From assembly GCA_043101605.1 (NCBI GenBank), contig JBICIG010000004.1, positions 1 through 17,949 on the forward strand: 17,949 nucleotides of DNA, read 5' to 3'. Below are positions 7,315-15,078 of this stretch, piece after piece (positions within the stretch are counted from its first letter, which is position 1; every line of letters starts with the position of its first letter). The notes beneath the pieces are model-generated. The model made no database searches and had not been told where the DNA came from. It saw only the letters and a program-made list of their open reading frames with translations. The position numbers and the translations under genes were made by a program. The DNA is from JBICIG01 sp043101605. Lineage in GTDB: Bacteria; Planctomycetota; Phycisphaerae; Phycisphaerales; UBA1924.

Positions 7315-7320
7315 TAGCAT
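7315..7320 (+). promoter_or_regulatory. -10-like TAGCAT before nfo (leaderless type)
   Basis: TAGCAT-N6-ATG places the expected transcription start on the A of the nfo start codon. Its -35 region overlaps that of the divergent SDR promoter. Confidence 0.5.
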
Positions 7321-7326
7321 CGCGGG

Positions 7327-8223
7327 ATGTACGGCTCTCATCTGTCTATCGCCGGCGGGATGGAGAACGCGCTCGATGCGGGCGAGCGGCTCAAGCTCGA
7401 CACCGTGCAGGTGTTCACCAAGAACCAGCAGCAGTGGAAGGTCAAGCCGATCGCCGACTCGGCGGCCCGGGCGTGGCTCGACGGGCTCGGGCGGCTGGGG
7501 TGGCAGGGGCGGACGGTCAGCCACGCGAGCTACCTCATCAACCTCGCCAGCCCCGATGATGAACTCTGGGCCCGGTCGGTCGACCTGATGACCGTCGAGA
7601 TCGAGCGGTGCGAGGCGCTGTCGATCCCATTCCTGGTGCATCACCCCGGGGCGTTCACGACCTCGACGCGCGAAGAGGGTCTGGCGCGGATCGCCGAGGC
7701 GTACGGGGAACTGGGCAAGCGCACGCGGGGCTTTGCGACCATCTGCTGCCTGGAGGACACGGTGGGCTCGGGGAGCAACCTCGGGCGGACCTTCGAGGAA
7801 CTGGGCGAACTCCGGCGGCAGATCTGCGAGCGCGGGTTCGACGCCGACCGCGTCGGGTTCTGCCTGGATTCCTGCCACGCCCACGCGGGGGGGTACGACC
7901 TGTCGACGCGGGCGGGGGGCGAGGCGATGCTCGCGGCGTTTGATGAGCAGTGCGGGCTCGAGCACCTGCGCGTCGTGCACCTGAACGACTCGGTGGGGGA
8001 GGCGGGCAGCCGACGCGATCGGCACGCGCACATCGGCGAGGGGACGATCGGGGGCGGGACGACGGCGACGAAACTCGTCCGCTCCGGCTTCGCCGCGATC
8101 ATCAACCACCCCCGGATCCGGGCGATCCCCAAGATCCTCGAGACGCCCAAGGAGGACTCGCCGAAGGGGACGCCGATGGACACGATCAACCTGCGGCGAC
8201 TTCGGAAGCTCGAGGGGGTCTGA
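7327..8223 (+). CDS. nfo: Endonuclease IV (AP endonuclease, DNA repair)
   Basis: The enzyme cuts DNA 5' of abasic sites and cleans 3' ends in base-excision repair, using three zinc ions in a TIM barrel. All nine metal ligands of the family can be placed: His66 (VSHASY), His106 (HHPGAF), Glu143 (CLEDT), Asp181 and His184 (LDSCHAHAGGYDL), His218 (VVHLNDS), Asp231 and His233 (RDRHAHIGEG), and Glu272 (ILETPK). LEDTVGSGSNLG corresponds to the family signature LENTAGQGSNLG. At 298 residues it is of normal length (E. coli 285). The start is MYGSHLSIAGG, typical of the family, with TAGCAT 6 bases upstream and no Shine-Dalgarno site. Confidence 0.97.
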   Translation: MYGSHLSIAGGMENALDAGERLKLDTVQVFTKNQQQWKVKPIADSAARAWLDGLGRLGWQGRTVSHASYLINLASPDDELWARSVDLMTVEIERCEALSIPFLVHHPGAFTTSTREEGLARIAEAYGELGKRTRGFATICCLEDTVGSGSNLGRTFEELGELRRQICERGFDADRVGFCLDSCHAHAGGYDLSTRAGGEAMLAAFDEQCGLEHLRVVHLNDSVGEAGSRRDRHAHIGEGTIGGGTTATKLVRSGFAAIINHPRIRAIPKILETPKEDSPKGTPMDTINLRRLRKLEGV

Positions 8224-8370
8224 CCGCCCGGACGGGCCCCCGGAGCGGGCGAGAATCGGGCGAAGGTCCAAGAATGCGGCTCACCCCGCCCGAAGCTCCG
8301 AACCGATACAGGCTGCGGAGCGTTCTGAGGACTTCCGACCCGCCCCGCCTTTGAGCCGCTGAACACCGCC

Positions 8371-9381
8371 ATGAAGAAGCTGTTTTCAATCCGTTTGGTG
8401 ATGGTTCCGGCGCTGATCGCGGGGGGTCTCGTCGGGTGCGAATCAACGCCGCGCCGCCCCGGGGTGGACCTCAGCGGCGGGACGATCGCCGGTCCGGGCG
8501 AGCCGGGGCAGGCCGAGGTGCTGCGGGCCGAGTCGCTCCAACGGCGTGGCGACCGCGAGGCGGCGCTGGCGATCTTCGAGCGCGCGATCCAGCGCAACCC
8601 GGAGCTCACCGTCGCGTACCTCGGCGCGGGCGATATCTACCGCGAGTTGGGCGACTACTCGAGCGCCGAGCAGCGGTACGCCAAGGCAGCCGAACTCGAA
8701 CCGCGGAACTTCGACGCGCAGTACTTCCACGGTTTGTCGCTGCAGTTGCTCGACCGCTTCGCCGAGGCGGTGCGGGCGTACCTGCGGGCCCTGTCGATCC
8801 GTCCGGGTGACTTCGATGCGAATCTGAATCTCGCGACGGCGTACCTGCAGCTCGGTGAGCCGCGGCAGGCGCAGGTGTACGCGCTGCGGGCCGTGCGCCT
8901 GAACGGGCAGAGCGGGGCGGCGCGGGCGAACCTCGGAGCGGTGTACGCGGCGCTCGATGAGCACGAGGCAGCGGTGGCGGAGTTCCAGCAGGCGGCCGAG
9001 CTGATGGAGCTCAACCCGCAACTGCTGCTCAACCTCGCCGACAGCCTGAGCCGGGTCGGTCGGCACGCCGAGTCGATCAACACGCTCGACCAGGTGCTCC
9101 GGATCGAGCCCTCGCCCGAGGCCTACGAGCGGCTCGGGGCGGCCCGCTTCCGCATGCGGGCGTACGAGGATGCGGCGGCGGCGTTCGGGCAAGCGCTCGA
9201 TCTCGACGCGAACCATTACCCCGCGATCAACGGGCTGGCGGTCTGCCGGCTGAACGACTACCTGTGGAGCGACCGGACCGATCGCGAGGCGTACGACGAG
9301 GCGGTCGAGTTGCTCCGCCGGAGCCTGCGCATCCGCCCGAACCAGCCGAAGATCATCGAGCTGCTGCGGCGGTACGGGTGA
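8371..9381 (+). CDS. TPR-repeat lipoprotein
   Basis: The 336-residue product has a lipoprotein signal (MKKLFSIRL, hydrophobic core, lipobox LVGC with Cys23), then eight tetratricopeptide repeats in a row from about residue 48 to the end, for example AYLGAGDIYRELGDYSSAEQ and ANLGAVYAALDEHEAAVAEF. The eighth is interrupted by an insert containing DYLWSDRTDRE. TPR lipoproteins act as protein-protein scaffolds at the membrane, and the partner is unknown. It begins 147 bases after nfo with its own lead-in and no obvious Shine-Dalgarno site. It ends 39 bases from the convergent S49-like gene. Confidence 0.93.
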   Translation: MKKLFSIRLVMVPALIAGGLVGCESTPRRPGVDLSGGTIAGPGEPGQAEVLRAESLQRRGDREAALAIFERAIQRNPELTVAYLGAGDIYRELGDYSSAEQRYAKAAELEPRNFDAQYFHGLSLQLLDRFAEAVRAYLRALSIRPGDFDANLNLATAYLQLGEPRQAQVYALRAVRLNGQSGAARANLGAVYAALDEHEAAVAEFQQAAELMELNPQLLLNLADSLSRVGRHAESINTLDQVLRIEPSPEAYERLGAARFRMRAYEDAAAAFGQALDLDANHYPAINGLAVCRLNDYLWSDRTDREAYDEAVELLRRSLRIRPNQPKIIELLRRYG

Positions 9382-9420
9382 TCGCGGGCGATCCGGTGCG
9401 ATCCCGAGAGAATCCCTTGA

Positions 9421-10575
9421 TCAGCGGTCGAGCTGGTTGCGCGCCTCGGCCGCGATCGCGTTGACCTGCGCGACCAGTTCGGGTTCGATCGGCTCGCGTC
9501 CGTCGTAGCGACGGATGAGCGACTGAATGTCGCGGGCGCCGAGCTCGACCGACCGCCACGCGTTGCGCCACTCGTTGTATCGCCGCTCCCACTTGGCGCG
9601 GCCGGCGCGGGTCAGCCGCTCGACATTCCGGTACCCGCCGTCGTCGGAGGGCACGCGGACATATTCCCGCTCATAGTCGTAGCGAGAGTACTCGTCGGGA
9701 TGACGGGTGCCGCGCGCCGTGTCGCGGACCTCCGGCAGGTGGGCCGCCCACGCGTGGATGGTCTCGAAGTCCTCGCGTGACTGCTCGAGGCGCTCCCTTG
9801 CGAGTTCCATCAGCCGAGTGCCACGCCCGTTGTCATCGCGCATCGCCGCGAGCCGGGGAGCGAGTTGTTCGGACGGCTGCGCCACGCCGAGTTCCACGAG
9901 ACGCTCACGCGGAAAGAGCGGAAGGGTGTCCGGCGCATCGATCTCCACGAAATCCGTCGCATCGACGGGCGGCTGGTCCGTGAACTGCCACGGCGTACCG
10001 GGCTCGTTCGGGCGGCCCCAGATCGATGCGGAACGCTCCAGCATGCCGCGCACGATCACCGGACTCAGCACCCCGCGCGGACGGGCTTCTCCTTCCAGGC
10101 GCAGGATGCTCGCTTCGTTGAACAACCCCTCGGCACCCGAGGCGCCCAGGAGCGCGCCGGGGCGGACGAACAACTCATCCGCACTGGTCAGGAGCCGAAT
10201 CGAGACGCCGAGCGCGTTCTTGATCACGAAGATGTACGAGAGCTCGCGATCGAATTCCGCGAGCACCGCGGCGATCTCTTCCGCATCGATCATCGAGCCG
10301 CCGGAACTGTCGAGTTCGAAGACGACATTCGTGAACCGGCGGCGTGCTGCGAACTCGAGGCAGTCTCGCACGGCCCGGGCATCGAAATCCACGCCGAACT
10401 CGCCCCGGAGGGGCACGATCATCACGCGTTCCGGTGCCGCCTCGGGCTGGGAGGTCACCGCTGCTGAAGGCCGCGGTGCAGGCATCCCGGTGGGCTGTGC
10501 CGCGCCCGCGACCGCGGTGCTCCCGCCGAGCAGCACGCCGAGCATCCATCGGCTCCGTCGCATCGAGTATTGCAT
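9421..10575 (-). CDS. Secreted S49/NfeD-like (ClpP-fold) protein, probably inactive
   Basis: The 384-residue product has a signal peptide (MRRSRWMLGVLLGGSTAVAGAA within the first 26 residues) and a domain at about 50-150 resembling membrane-bound ClpP-class proteases of the S49/NfeD type: VMIVPLRGEFG, VVFELDSSGGSMIDAEEIAA (matching ldTpGGxvxxaxxI), then YIFVIKNALGVSIRLLTSAD and VRPGALLGA. Relative to the ADE motif, the position of the catalytic Ser in the family's SAG motif is Gly123 here, and the nearest serine is Ser125. Activity is therefore doubtful. The C-terminal part is rich in Arg, Glu and Tyr and is not recognised. The start at 10575 is favoured over the ATG at 10563 by a well-formed promoter 7 bases upstream. 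Confidence 0.82.
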   Translation of the reverse strand: MQYSMRRSRWMLGVLLGGSTAVAGAAQPTGMPAPRPSAAVTSQPEAAPERVMIVPLRGEFGVDFDARAVRDCLEFAARRRFTNVVFELDSSGGSMIDAEEIAAVLAEFDRELSYIFVIKNALGVSIRLLTSADELFVRPGALLGASGAEGLFNEASILRLEGEARPRGVLSPVIVRGMLERSASIWGRPNEPGTPWQFTDQPPVDATDFVEIDAPDTLPLFPRERLVELGVAQPSEQLAPRLAAMRDDNGRGTRLMELARERLEQSREDFETIHAWAAHLPEVRDTARGTRHPDEYSRYDYEREYVRVPSDDGGYRNVERLTRAGRAKWERRYNEWRNAWRSVELGARDIQSLIRRYDGREPIEPELVAQVNAIAAEARNQLDR

Positions 10576-10582
10576 ATTTGTA

Positions 10583-10611
10583 AGGATAGTGTTCGAAGAA
10601 CCGAACATCAA
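10583..10611 (-). promoter_or_regulatory. Promoter TTGATG-N17-TATCCT of the S49-like gene (leaderless type)
   Basis: On the minus strand TTGATG (10611-10606), a 17-base spacer and TATCCT (10588-10583) form a good sigma-70-type promoter. The -10 ends 7 bases before the ATG at 10575. This is one of the few AT-rich patches in the window. Confidence 0.7.
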
Positions 10612-10668
10612 GCGTCTCACCCGACAGCCCCGATCGTCCTGTATGCGTGGCACGCCCGCCGATCGCGG

Positions 10669-10674
10669 TACCCT
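10669..10674 (+). promoter_or_regulatory. -10-like TACCCT before the SGNH esterase gene (leaderless type)
   Basis: TACCCT-N7-ATG with no Shine-Dalgarno site. The -35 is not recognisable. Confidence 0.45.
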
Positions 10675-10681
10675 CCCCGCT

Positions 10682-11602
10682 ATGAACAGTCGACGCATGA
10701 TCGCCAGGACGGGTTCCCTCTTTGGCACTCTCCTCGCTCTGTCGGGCTGCTCGGCCCAGCCGAAGGGCACCACCTACCACCTCTACTTCCTCGGCGGGCA
10801 ATCCAACATGGTGGGCTACGGGTTCACCCGCGAACTTTCGCCCGAGCAGGCCGAGCCCGCGGCGGACGCGTGGATCTACGCGACCACCCCGACCGGCGAC
10901 GAGGCCTCGATCGACCCGGCGTCGGCCTGGGCACCCGTCACGCCCGGCTTCGGCGTCGGGTACGCCGCGCCCGAGAGCGCGCCGGCGCTCGGCGAGCGGT
11001 TCGGGCCCGAACTCTCCTTCGCGCGCACCCTGCGCGAACTCCAGCCCGACACGCCGATCGCGATCATCAAGTACGCCCGCGGCGGGACCTCGATCGACCT
11101 GCGCGCCCGCGGCGGCGCGGGGAGTTGGGACCCGTCGTACGAAGGGCTCAACCAGTTCGACCACGCCGTCGCGACGATCCGGGCCGCGATGGAACCTCGG
11201 GACCTCGACGGCGACGGGGAACTCGATCGGCTCGTGCCGGCGGGGATCGGGTGGATGCAGGGTGAGAGCGACGGCACGCGCGAGGACGCCGCGGCGGCGT
11301 ACGAGGCGAACCTCGCCCGGCTTGCCCGGGCGCTGCGCGAGGAACTCGGCGACGCCGACCTGCCCTTCGTCGTCGTTCGCATCAGCGACTCGCAGGTGCA
11401 GGCCGGGACGGGCCGCGTGTGGGCGTTCGGCGACGCGGTGCGCGGGGCGCAGGAGGCGTTCGCCCGGAGCGACCCGAATGCCGCGCTGGTCACTTCGACC
11501 GACGGGTACGGCTATTCGGATCCGTATCACTACGACACCGCGGGCTATCTGGATATGGGCGCCCGCATCGCCAAGGCGATGCACGAACTCGGCGACGATT
11601 GA
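10682..11602 (+). CDS. Sialate O-acetylesterase-like SGNH hydrolase, lipoprotein
   Basis: The 306-residue product carries a lipobox LSGC (Cys23), so it is likely anchored in the envelope. It shows the carbohydrate-esterase blocks of the SASA family: block I LGGQSNMVGYG with nucleophile Ser41, GWMQGESD (block III, usual form WxQGExD), and SDPYHYDTAGY with Asp280 and His283 as the DxxH pair. Such enzymes remove acetyl groups from sugars outside the cell. The true substrate, sialic acid or a plant or algal polysaccharide, cannot be told. A DLDGDGELDR stretch resembles a calcium-binding loop. The frame is open far upstream; the ATG at 10682 is chosen because it begins the signal peptide. Confidence 0.92.
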   Translation: MNSRRMIARTGSLFGTLLALSGCSAQPKGTTYHLYFLGGQSNMVGYGFTRELSPEQAEPAADAWIYATTPTGDEASIDPASAWAPVTPGFGVGYAAPESAPALGERFGPELSFARTLRELQPDTPIAIIKYARGGTSIDLRARGGAGSWDPSYEGLNQFDHAVATIRAAMEPRDLDGDGELDRLVPAGIGWMQGESDGTREDAAAAYEANLARLARALREELGDADLPFVVVRISDSQVQAGTGRVWAFGDAVRGAQEAFARSDPNAALVTSTDGYGYSDPYHYDTAGYLDMGARIAKAMHELGDD

Positions 11603-11664
11603 GCGAGCCTCTCGCACGCTGAGCGAGCGGCTGGGCCGCCCGGCGATGCGATCGGGCCCGGTCC

Positions 11665-11670
11665 TACACT
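11665..11670 (+). promoter_or_regulatory. -10-like TACACT before queF (leaderless type)
   Basis: TACACT-N6-ATG; transcription would start at the queF start codon, leaving no room for a preQ1 riboswitch. No -35 or Shine-Dalgarno site is clear. Confidence 0.5.
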
Positions 11671-11676
11671 GGCGGC

Positions 11677-12054
11677 ATGCCCGACGCCACGCTCCTGGAA
11701 GCCTTCCCGAACCCCTCCGACACCGCGTATGTCATCGAGCACATCGCCGAGGAGTTCACCAGTCTGTGCCCCAAGACCGGGCACCCGGACTTTGCCGAAA
11801 TCACGCTCCGCTATGAGCCCCGCGCGGGGAGCGCCGGCGGGACCTGCGTCGAGCTCAAGAGTCTCAAGCTCTACTACCAGAGCTTCCGCGACGAGGGGAT
11901 CTTCTACGAGGCGGTGACCAACCGCATCCGCGACGACCTGGCCGACCTGATGAAGCCCGCGTGGCTCTTGATCATCACCAATTGGCGCGGGCGCGGCGGG
12001 ATCCGCTCGATCATCCGCGCCGACGCCGGCGAGGTCCCCCACCACTACCGCTGA
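11677..12054 (+). CDS. queF: NADPH-dependent 7-cyano-7-deazaguanine reductase (preQ0 reductase)
   Basis: QueF reduces the nitrile of preQ0 to the amine preQ1 on the way to the tRNA base queuosine. The 125-residue protein is of the short, single-domain (YkvM) type. It has the QueF fingerprint ELKSLKLYY (59-67), the nucleophile Cys31 in LCPKTGHPDFA, and Asp38 seven residues on, as in the family. Two usual residues differ: Gln of CPxTGQPD is His36, and the His of the FHE motif is Tyr77 (FYE, with Glu78 kept). No other queuosine gene is visible. Its end overlaps the convergent sulfatase gene by 10 bases. Confidence 0.95.
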   Translation: MPDATLLEAFPNPSDTAYVIEHIAEEFTSLCPKTGHPDFAEITLRYEPRAGSAGGTCVELKSLKLYYQSFRDEGIFYEAVTNRIRDDLADLMKPAWLLIITNWRGRGGIRSIIRADAGEVPHHYR

Positions 12055-13571
12055 GGCGATTCGGCGAGCTCATCGAGCGCGGGGATCGGGAACACCGCCG
12101 ACGGCGTGCGCAGGTCGCGCATCGCCCGGCGGGCCCGCTCGACCAGATCCGGACGCTCGCCCGCGAGATCGGTTGTCTCGCCCGGATCCGCCTCGAGGTC
12201 GTAGAGCTCGATCGTCAGTGCCGCGGCCCGGTCCTCCTGGCGGAGGTGCGGGCGGATCGCCTTCCAGCGCCCGTCCATCAGCACGGCCTGCTGCTGGCGT
12301 CCTTCGGGGAACTCCCAGTAGAGGATCTCGTGCGATCGCTGCTCGCCGACGCCCGTGAGCGTGGGGAGCAGGCTGAGCCCGTCGATGTCGGGAGGCGGGC
12401 GGACGCCGGCGAGATCCAGCACCGTCGCGTGCAGATCGATCAACTGGGCGACCTGCCCGGTGACGGCCCCCTCGCGCACGAGCCCGGGCCTCCAGACGAT
12501 CAGCGGCACGCGGATGCCGCCCTCGTAGAGGTTGGTCTTGAACCCGCGGAGTTCGCCGAGGGAATCGAAGAACGCGCGATCGACCCCGCCGTTGAAGGTC
12601 GTGCCGTTGTCGCTGGTGATGATGATGAGCGTGTCGTCGAGGACGCCCGCGTCGTCGCAGGCGCGGACCAGGCGCTCGACCGAGTGATCGATGAACTCGA
12701 TCATCGCGGCGTAGGTCGCGCGCGGGCGTGCCGTGGGCAGGTAGCCCCGCTCGCCGAGGTACGGCTCGGGGTCCCACTCGCGCGGGTAGCGGTCGATGAA
12801 CTCGGGGGGCGCCTGCAGCGCGACATGCGGCAGTGTGGTCGGGAAGAAGAGGAAGAAGGGCTCGTCGGCGTGGTCGGCGATCCAGCCCTCGGCTTCGCGG
12901 AGGATCTCCTCGGGCGCGAAGTCGCGTCCCTGGTAGCGATTGAGGTATTCGTCGTCGGATCCGAGCGGTTCGCCGAGGCGCTGGTGGGCGGGGAAGAAAT
13001 GGTTGCCGCCGAGCACATCGACATCGTGATTGCGCCAGAGGTGGGTTGGGAAGAAGTTGTGGGCGACGCGCTGGCAGAGGTAGCCGTAGAAGTGATCGAA
13101 GCCCTGGAAGTTGGGATGTCCCTCCGAGCCCGGGCCGCCGAGCCCCCACTTGCCCATCGCCGCGGTGGCGTAGCCCTGCTCCTTGAGACGCTCGGCGAGG
13201 GTGACCGACGCGTCGGGGAGCGGCCACTGGCCCTCGGGTTCCTCGGGGCCCCACCCGCCGATCTCTCGGTTGCCGCGGATCGGGCCGTTCCCGGTGTGAA
13301 GCCCGGTCATGATGGCGCTGCGGGCGGGCGCGCAGACCGTGCTGGAGGAGTAGAAGCGTGTGAAGCGGATCCCCTCACCCGCGAGCCGGTCGATCGCGGG
13401 CGTGCGGATCTTCTCCTGCCCGTAGCACCCGAGTTCCCGGTAGCCCAGGTCGTCGGCGAAGACGAGGATGATGTTCAGCGGGCGATCGCCGGGCGTCGGC
13501 TGCGGGCGGGCGGAGGCGGCGCCGAGCGGAAGGAGCGCGATCAGCAGGAGGACGACGCGGCGGATGGTCAT
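12045..13571 (-). CDS. Secreted type I (formylglycine) sulfatase
   Basis: The 508-residue product has a signal peptide (MTIRRVVLLLIALLPLGAASA) and an alkaline-phosphatase-like sulfatase fold. The modification motif CAPAR (Cys80 to Arg84) is of the Cys type, converted to formylglycine by a separate enzyme not seen here. Metal and catalytic residues are in place: FADDLGY (Asp40, Asp41), MGKWGLGG, LPHVALQAP and ITSDNGTTFNGG. Planctomycetes carry many such genes for desulfating algal polysaccharides, but aryl sulfates are also possible. The frame extends far upstream, and the ATG at 13571 is chosen because it starts the signal peptide. It is divergent from yhaM and overlaps queF tail to tail. Confidence 0.96.
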   Translation of the reverse strand: MTIRRVVLLLIALLPLGAASARPQPTPGDRPLNIILVFADDLGYRELGCYGQEKIRTPAIDRLAGEGIRFTRFYSSSTVCAPARSAIMTGLHTGNGPIRGNREIGGWGPEEPEGQWPLPDASVTLAERLKEQGYATAAMGKWGLGGPGSEGHPNFQGFDHFYGYLCQRVAHNFFPTHLWRNHDVDVLGGNHFFPAHQRLGEPLGSDDEYLNRYQGRDFAPEEILREAEGWIADHADEPFFLFFPTTLPHVALQAPPEFIDRYPREWDPEPYLGERGYLPTARPRATYAAMIEFIDHSVERLVRACDDAGVLDDTLIIITSDNGTTFNGGVDRAFFDSLGELRGFKTNLYEGGIRVPLIVWRPGLVREGAVTGQVAQLIDLHATVLDLAGVRPPPDIDGLSLLPTLTGVGEQRSHEILYWEFPEGRQQQAVLMDGRWKAIRPHLRQEDRAAALTIELYDLEADPGETTDLAGERPDLVERARRAMRDLRTPSAVFPIPALDELAESPQR

Positions 13572-13577
13572 GGCGTA

Positions 13578-13607
13578 ACTTTCGCGGCAAGGGCGTGGGC
13601 AAGTCAA
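13578..13607 (-). promoter_or_regulatory. Possible promoter TTGACT-N18-GAAAGT of the sulfatase gene
   Basis: On the minus strand a good -35 (TTGACT, 13607-13602) is followed 18 bases later by a weak -10 (GAAAGT, 13583-13578), ending 6 bases before the ATG at 13571. Confidence 0.4.
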
Positions 13608-13619
13608 GCCACTCGCCGC

Positions 13620-13625
13620 TAGCCT
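13620..13625 (+). promoter_or_regulatory. -10-like TAGCCT before yhaM (leaderless type)
   Basis: TAGCCT-N6-ATG selects the ATG at 13632 among three nearby ATGs (13628, 13632, 13641). No Shine-Dalgarno site is seen. Confidence 0.5.
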
Positions 13626-13631
13626 AGATGG

Positions 13632-14636
13632 ATGACACGCATGTCCCCCACCGATCGAAGGTTCATCCGCGACTTCCAGCCCGCCGAGCGCGTCGAGGGT
13701 GTGTTCACCATCGCCAACGCGCAGCTCGGGCGCACGCGGCAGGACAAGCCCTACCTGCGCTGCCTGCTGCGCGATCGCTCGGGCGAGGTCGCCGCGCGGA
13801 TGTGGTCGGTCGATGAGCAGACCTTCAACCGCCTGCCGACCGACGGGTTCGTGTGGGTCGAGGGCGAGACGCAGCCCTACCAGGGGCAGCTCCAGCTCAT
13901 CATCCACGCGATCGGGCCGCACGACCCGAGCGTCGAGGAGATGGCCGAGCTGCTCCCCAGCTCCGAGCGGCACCCCGACGAGATGTTCACCGAGCTGATC
14001 GAGCTGCTCGGGACGCTCGAGCATCCTTCGATGCGGGCGCTGGCGCAGGCGTACCTCGAGGACGAGCACCTGATCGAAGCCTTCAAGCGCGCCCCGGCCG
14101 CCAAGGCGATGCACCACGCGTACCTCGGCGGTCTGCTCGAGCACACGCTCAACCTGCTCAAGCTCGCGAGCGTCGTCTGCCCGCTCTACCCGAAGATCAA
14201 CCGCGACCTGGTGATGATGGGGCTGTTCCTGCACGACCTGGGCAAGACGCGCGAGCTGAGCTACGACGGACCCTTCGGGTACACCGACCGCGGCGAGCTC
14301 GTCGGGCACATCGTCGAGGGCGCGATCATGCTCCACGACAAGGCCCAGCAGATGATGCTCCAGACCGGGCAGCGCCTCCCCGCGGGAGCGCTGACCGTCC
14401 TGCAGCACATCATCCTCTCGCACCACGGGATCCCCGAGTACGGCGCCGCCAAGATCCCCTCGACGCCCGAGGCGATCCTCGTCTCCATGCTCGACAATGT
14501 CGACGCCAAGACGACGATCGCCCTCGACGCCGCCCGCCCCGACCGCGCCAGCGCCTTCGACCTCGGCGGCAACTTCACCGAGCGCCAGTGGGCGCTCGAC
14601 ACCAAGCTCTACCGCCCCGATCCGCTCGCAGAATGA
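13632..14636 (+). CDS. yhaM: YhaM-type 3'-5' exoribonuclease (OB fold plus HD domain)
   Basis: The 334-residue protein has the two-domain layout of Bacillus YhaM (314 residues). The N-terminal OB fold (about 18-95) contains GVFTIANAQLGRTRQDKPYL and LRDRSGEVAARMWSVDE. An HD-superfamily domain (about 155-300) carries HHAYLGGLLEHTLNLLKLA, the metal-binding pair in LFLHDLGKTRELSY (His201, Asp202), His226 (ELVGHIVEG) and LSHHG. YhaM degrades RNA and single-stranded DNA from the 3' end with Mn or Co. The cupin gene begins 4 bases after its stop, so the two are almost surely co-transcribed. Confidence 0.93.
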   Translation: MTRMSPTDRRFIRDFQPAERVEGVFTIANAQLGRTRQDKPYLRCLLRDRSGEVAARMWSVDEQTFNRLPTDGFVWVEGETQPYQGQLQLIIHAIGPHDPSVEEMAELLPSSERHPDEMFTELIELLGTLEHPSMRALAQAYLEDEHLIEAFKRAPAAKAMHHAYLGGLLEHTLNLLKLASVVCPLYPKINRDLVMMGLFLHDLGKTRELSYDGPFGYTDRGELVGHIVEGAIMLHDKAQQMMLQTGQRLPAGALTVLQHIILSHHGIPEYGAAKIPSTPEAILVSMLDNVDAKTTIALDAARPDRASAFDLGGNFTERQWALDTKLYRPDPLAE

Positions 14637-14640
14637 CGCG

Positions 14641-15033
14641 ATGACCCGCGACGACCTGCCTGAGGTGATCAACCTGGCCGACAAGCTCGGCCGATTCGCC
14701 GACGCGTGGAACCCGCGCATCATCGGGCAGCTCAACGGGCAGGACATCCGCCTGGCCCGGCTCGAGGGTCCCTTCATCTGGCATGCCCACGAGCGGGAGG
14801 ACGAGGCGTTCCTCGTCCTGGAGGGCTCGCTGCGGATGGAACTCCGCGACGACGCCGGGACCGAGACCGCCCGCACGCTCGTGCCGGGCGAGTTGATCAT
14901 CGTGCCCCGGGGGCTGGAGCACCGCCCCGTCGCGACCCCCACCTGCTCGGTGCTGCTCTTCGAACCCACTTCAACACTGAACACGGGGACCGCGGGAGGC
15001 GAACGAACCCGGGCGGAACTCGATCGGATCTAG
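14641..15033 (+). CDS. Small single-domain cupin protein
   Basis: The 130-residue protein has both cupin motifs. Motif 1 is FIWHAHEREDEAFLVLEG with His48, His50 and Glu55; motif 2 is VPGELIIVPRGLEHRPV with His94. The metal site (three His, one Glu) is therefore complete. Such small cupins include isomerases, dioxygenases and binding proteins, and the reaction cannot be told. It starts 4 bases after the yhaM stop with no own promoter or Shine-Dalgarno site, suggesting translational coupling. The residues after about 110 are likely disordered. Confidence 0.92.
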   Translation: MTRDDLPEVINLADKLGRFADAWNPRIIGQLNGQDIRLARLEGPFIWHAHEREDEAFLVLEGSLRMELRDDAGTETARTLVPGELIIVPRGLEHRPVATPTCSVLLFEPTSTLNTGTAGGERTRAELDRI

Positions 15034-15045
15034 CCCCTCGTCGGG

Positions 15046-15051
15046 TACACT
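15046..15051 (+). promoter_or_regulatory. -10-like TACACT before the LON-domain gene
   Basis: TACACT lies 27 bases before the ATG at 15079, so it would give a short leader of about 20 bases rather than a leaderless message. It sits in the 45-base gap after the cupin gene. Confidence 0.35.
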
Positions 15052-15078
15052 CTCCCGAGCGAGCCCCACGGATCAACC

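Noticed and set aside
11603..11676. preQ1 riboswitch before queF
   Set aside because: The gap is only 74 bases, the promoter-like element is 6 bases before the ATG, and no preQ1 aptamer pattern is visible.
11961..13622. 553-codon plus-strand frame
   Set aside because: Antisense shadow of the sulfatase; no motif and no start signal.
13572..14984. N-terminal extension of the sulfatase frame
   Set aside because: It runs antisense through yhaM and the cupin gene; the signal peptide starts at 13571.
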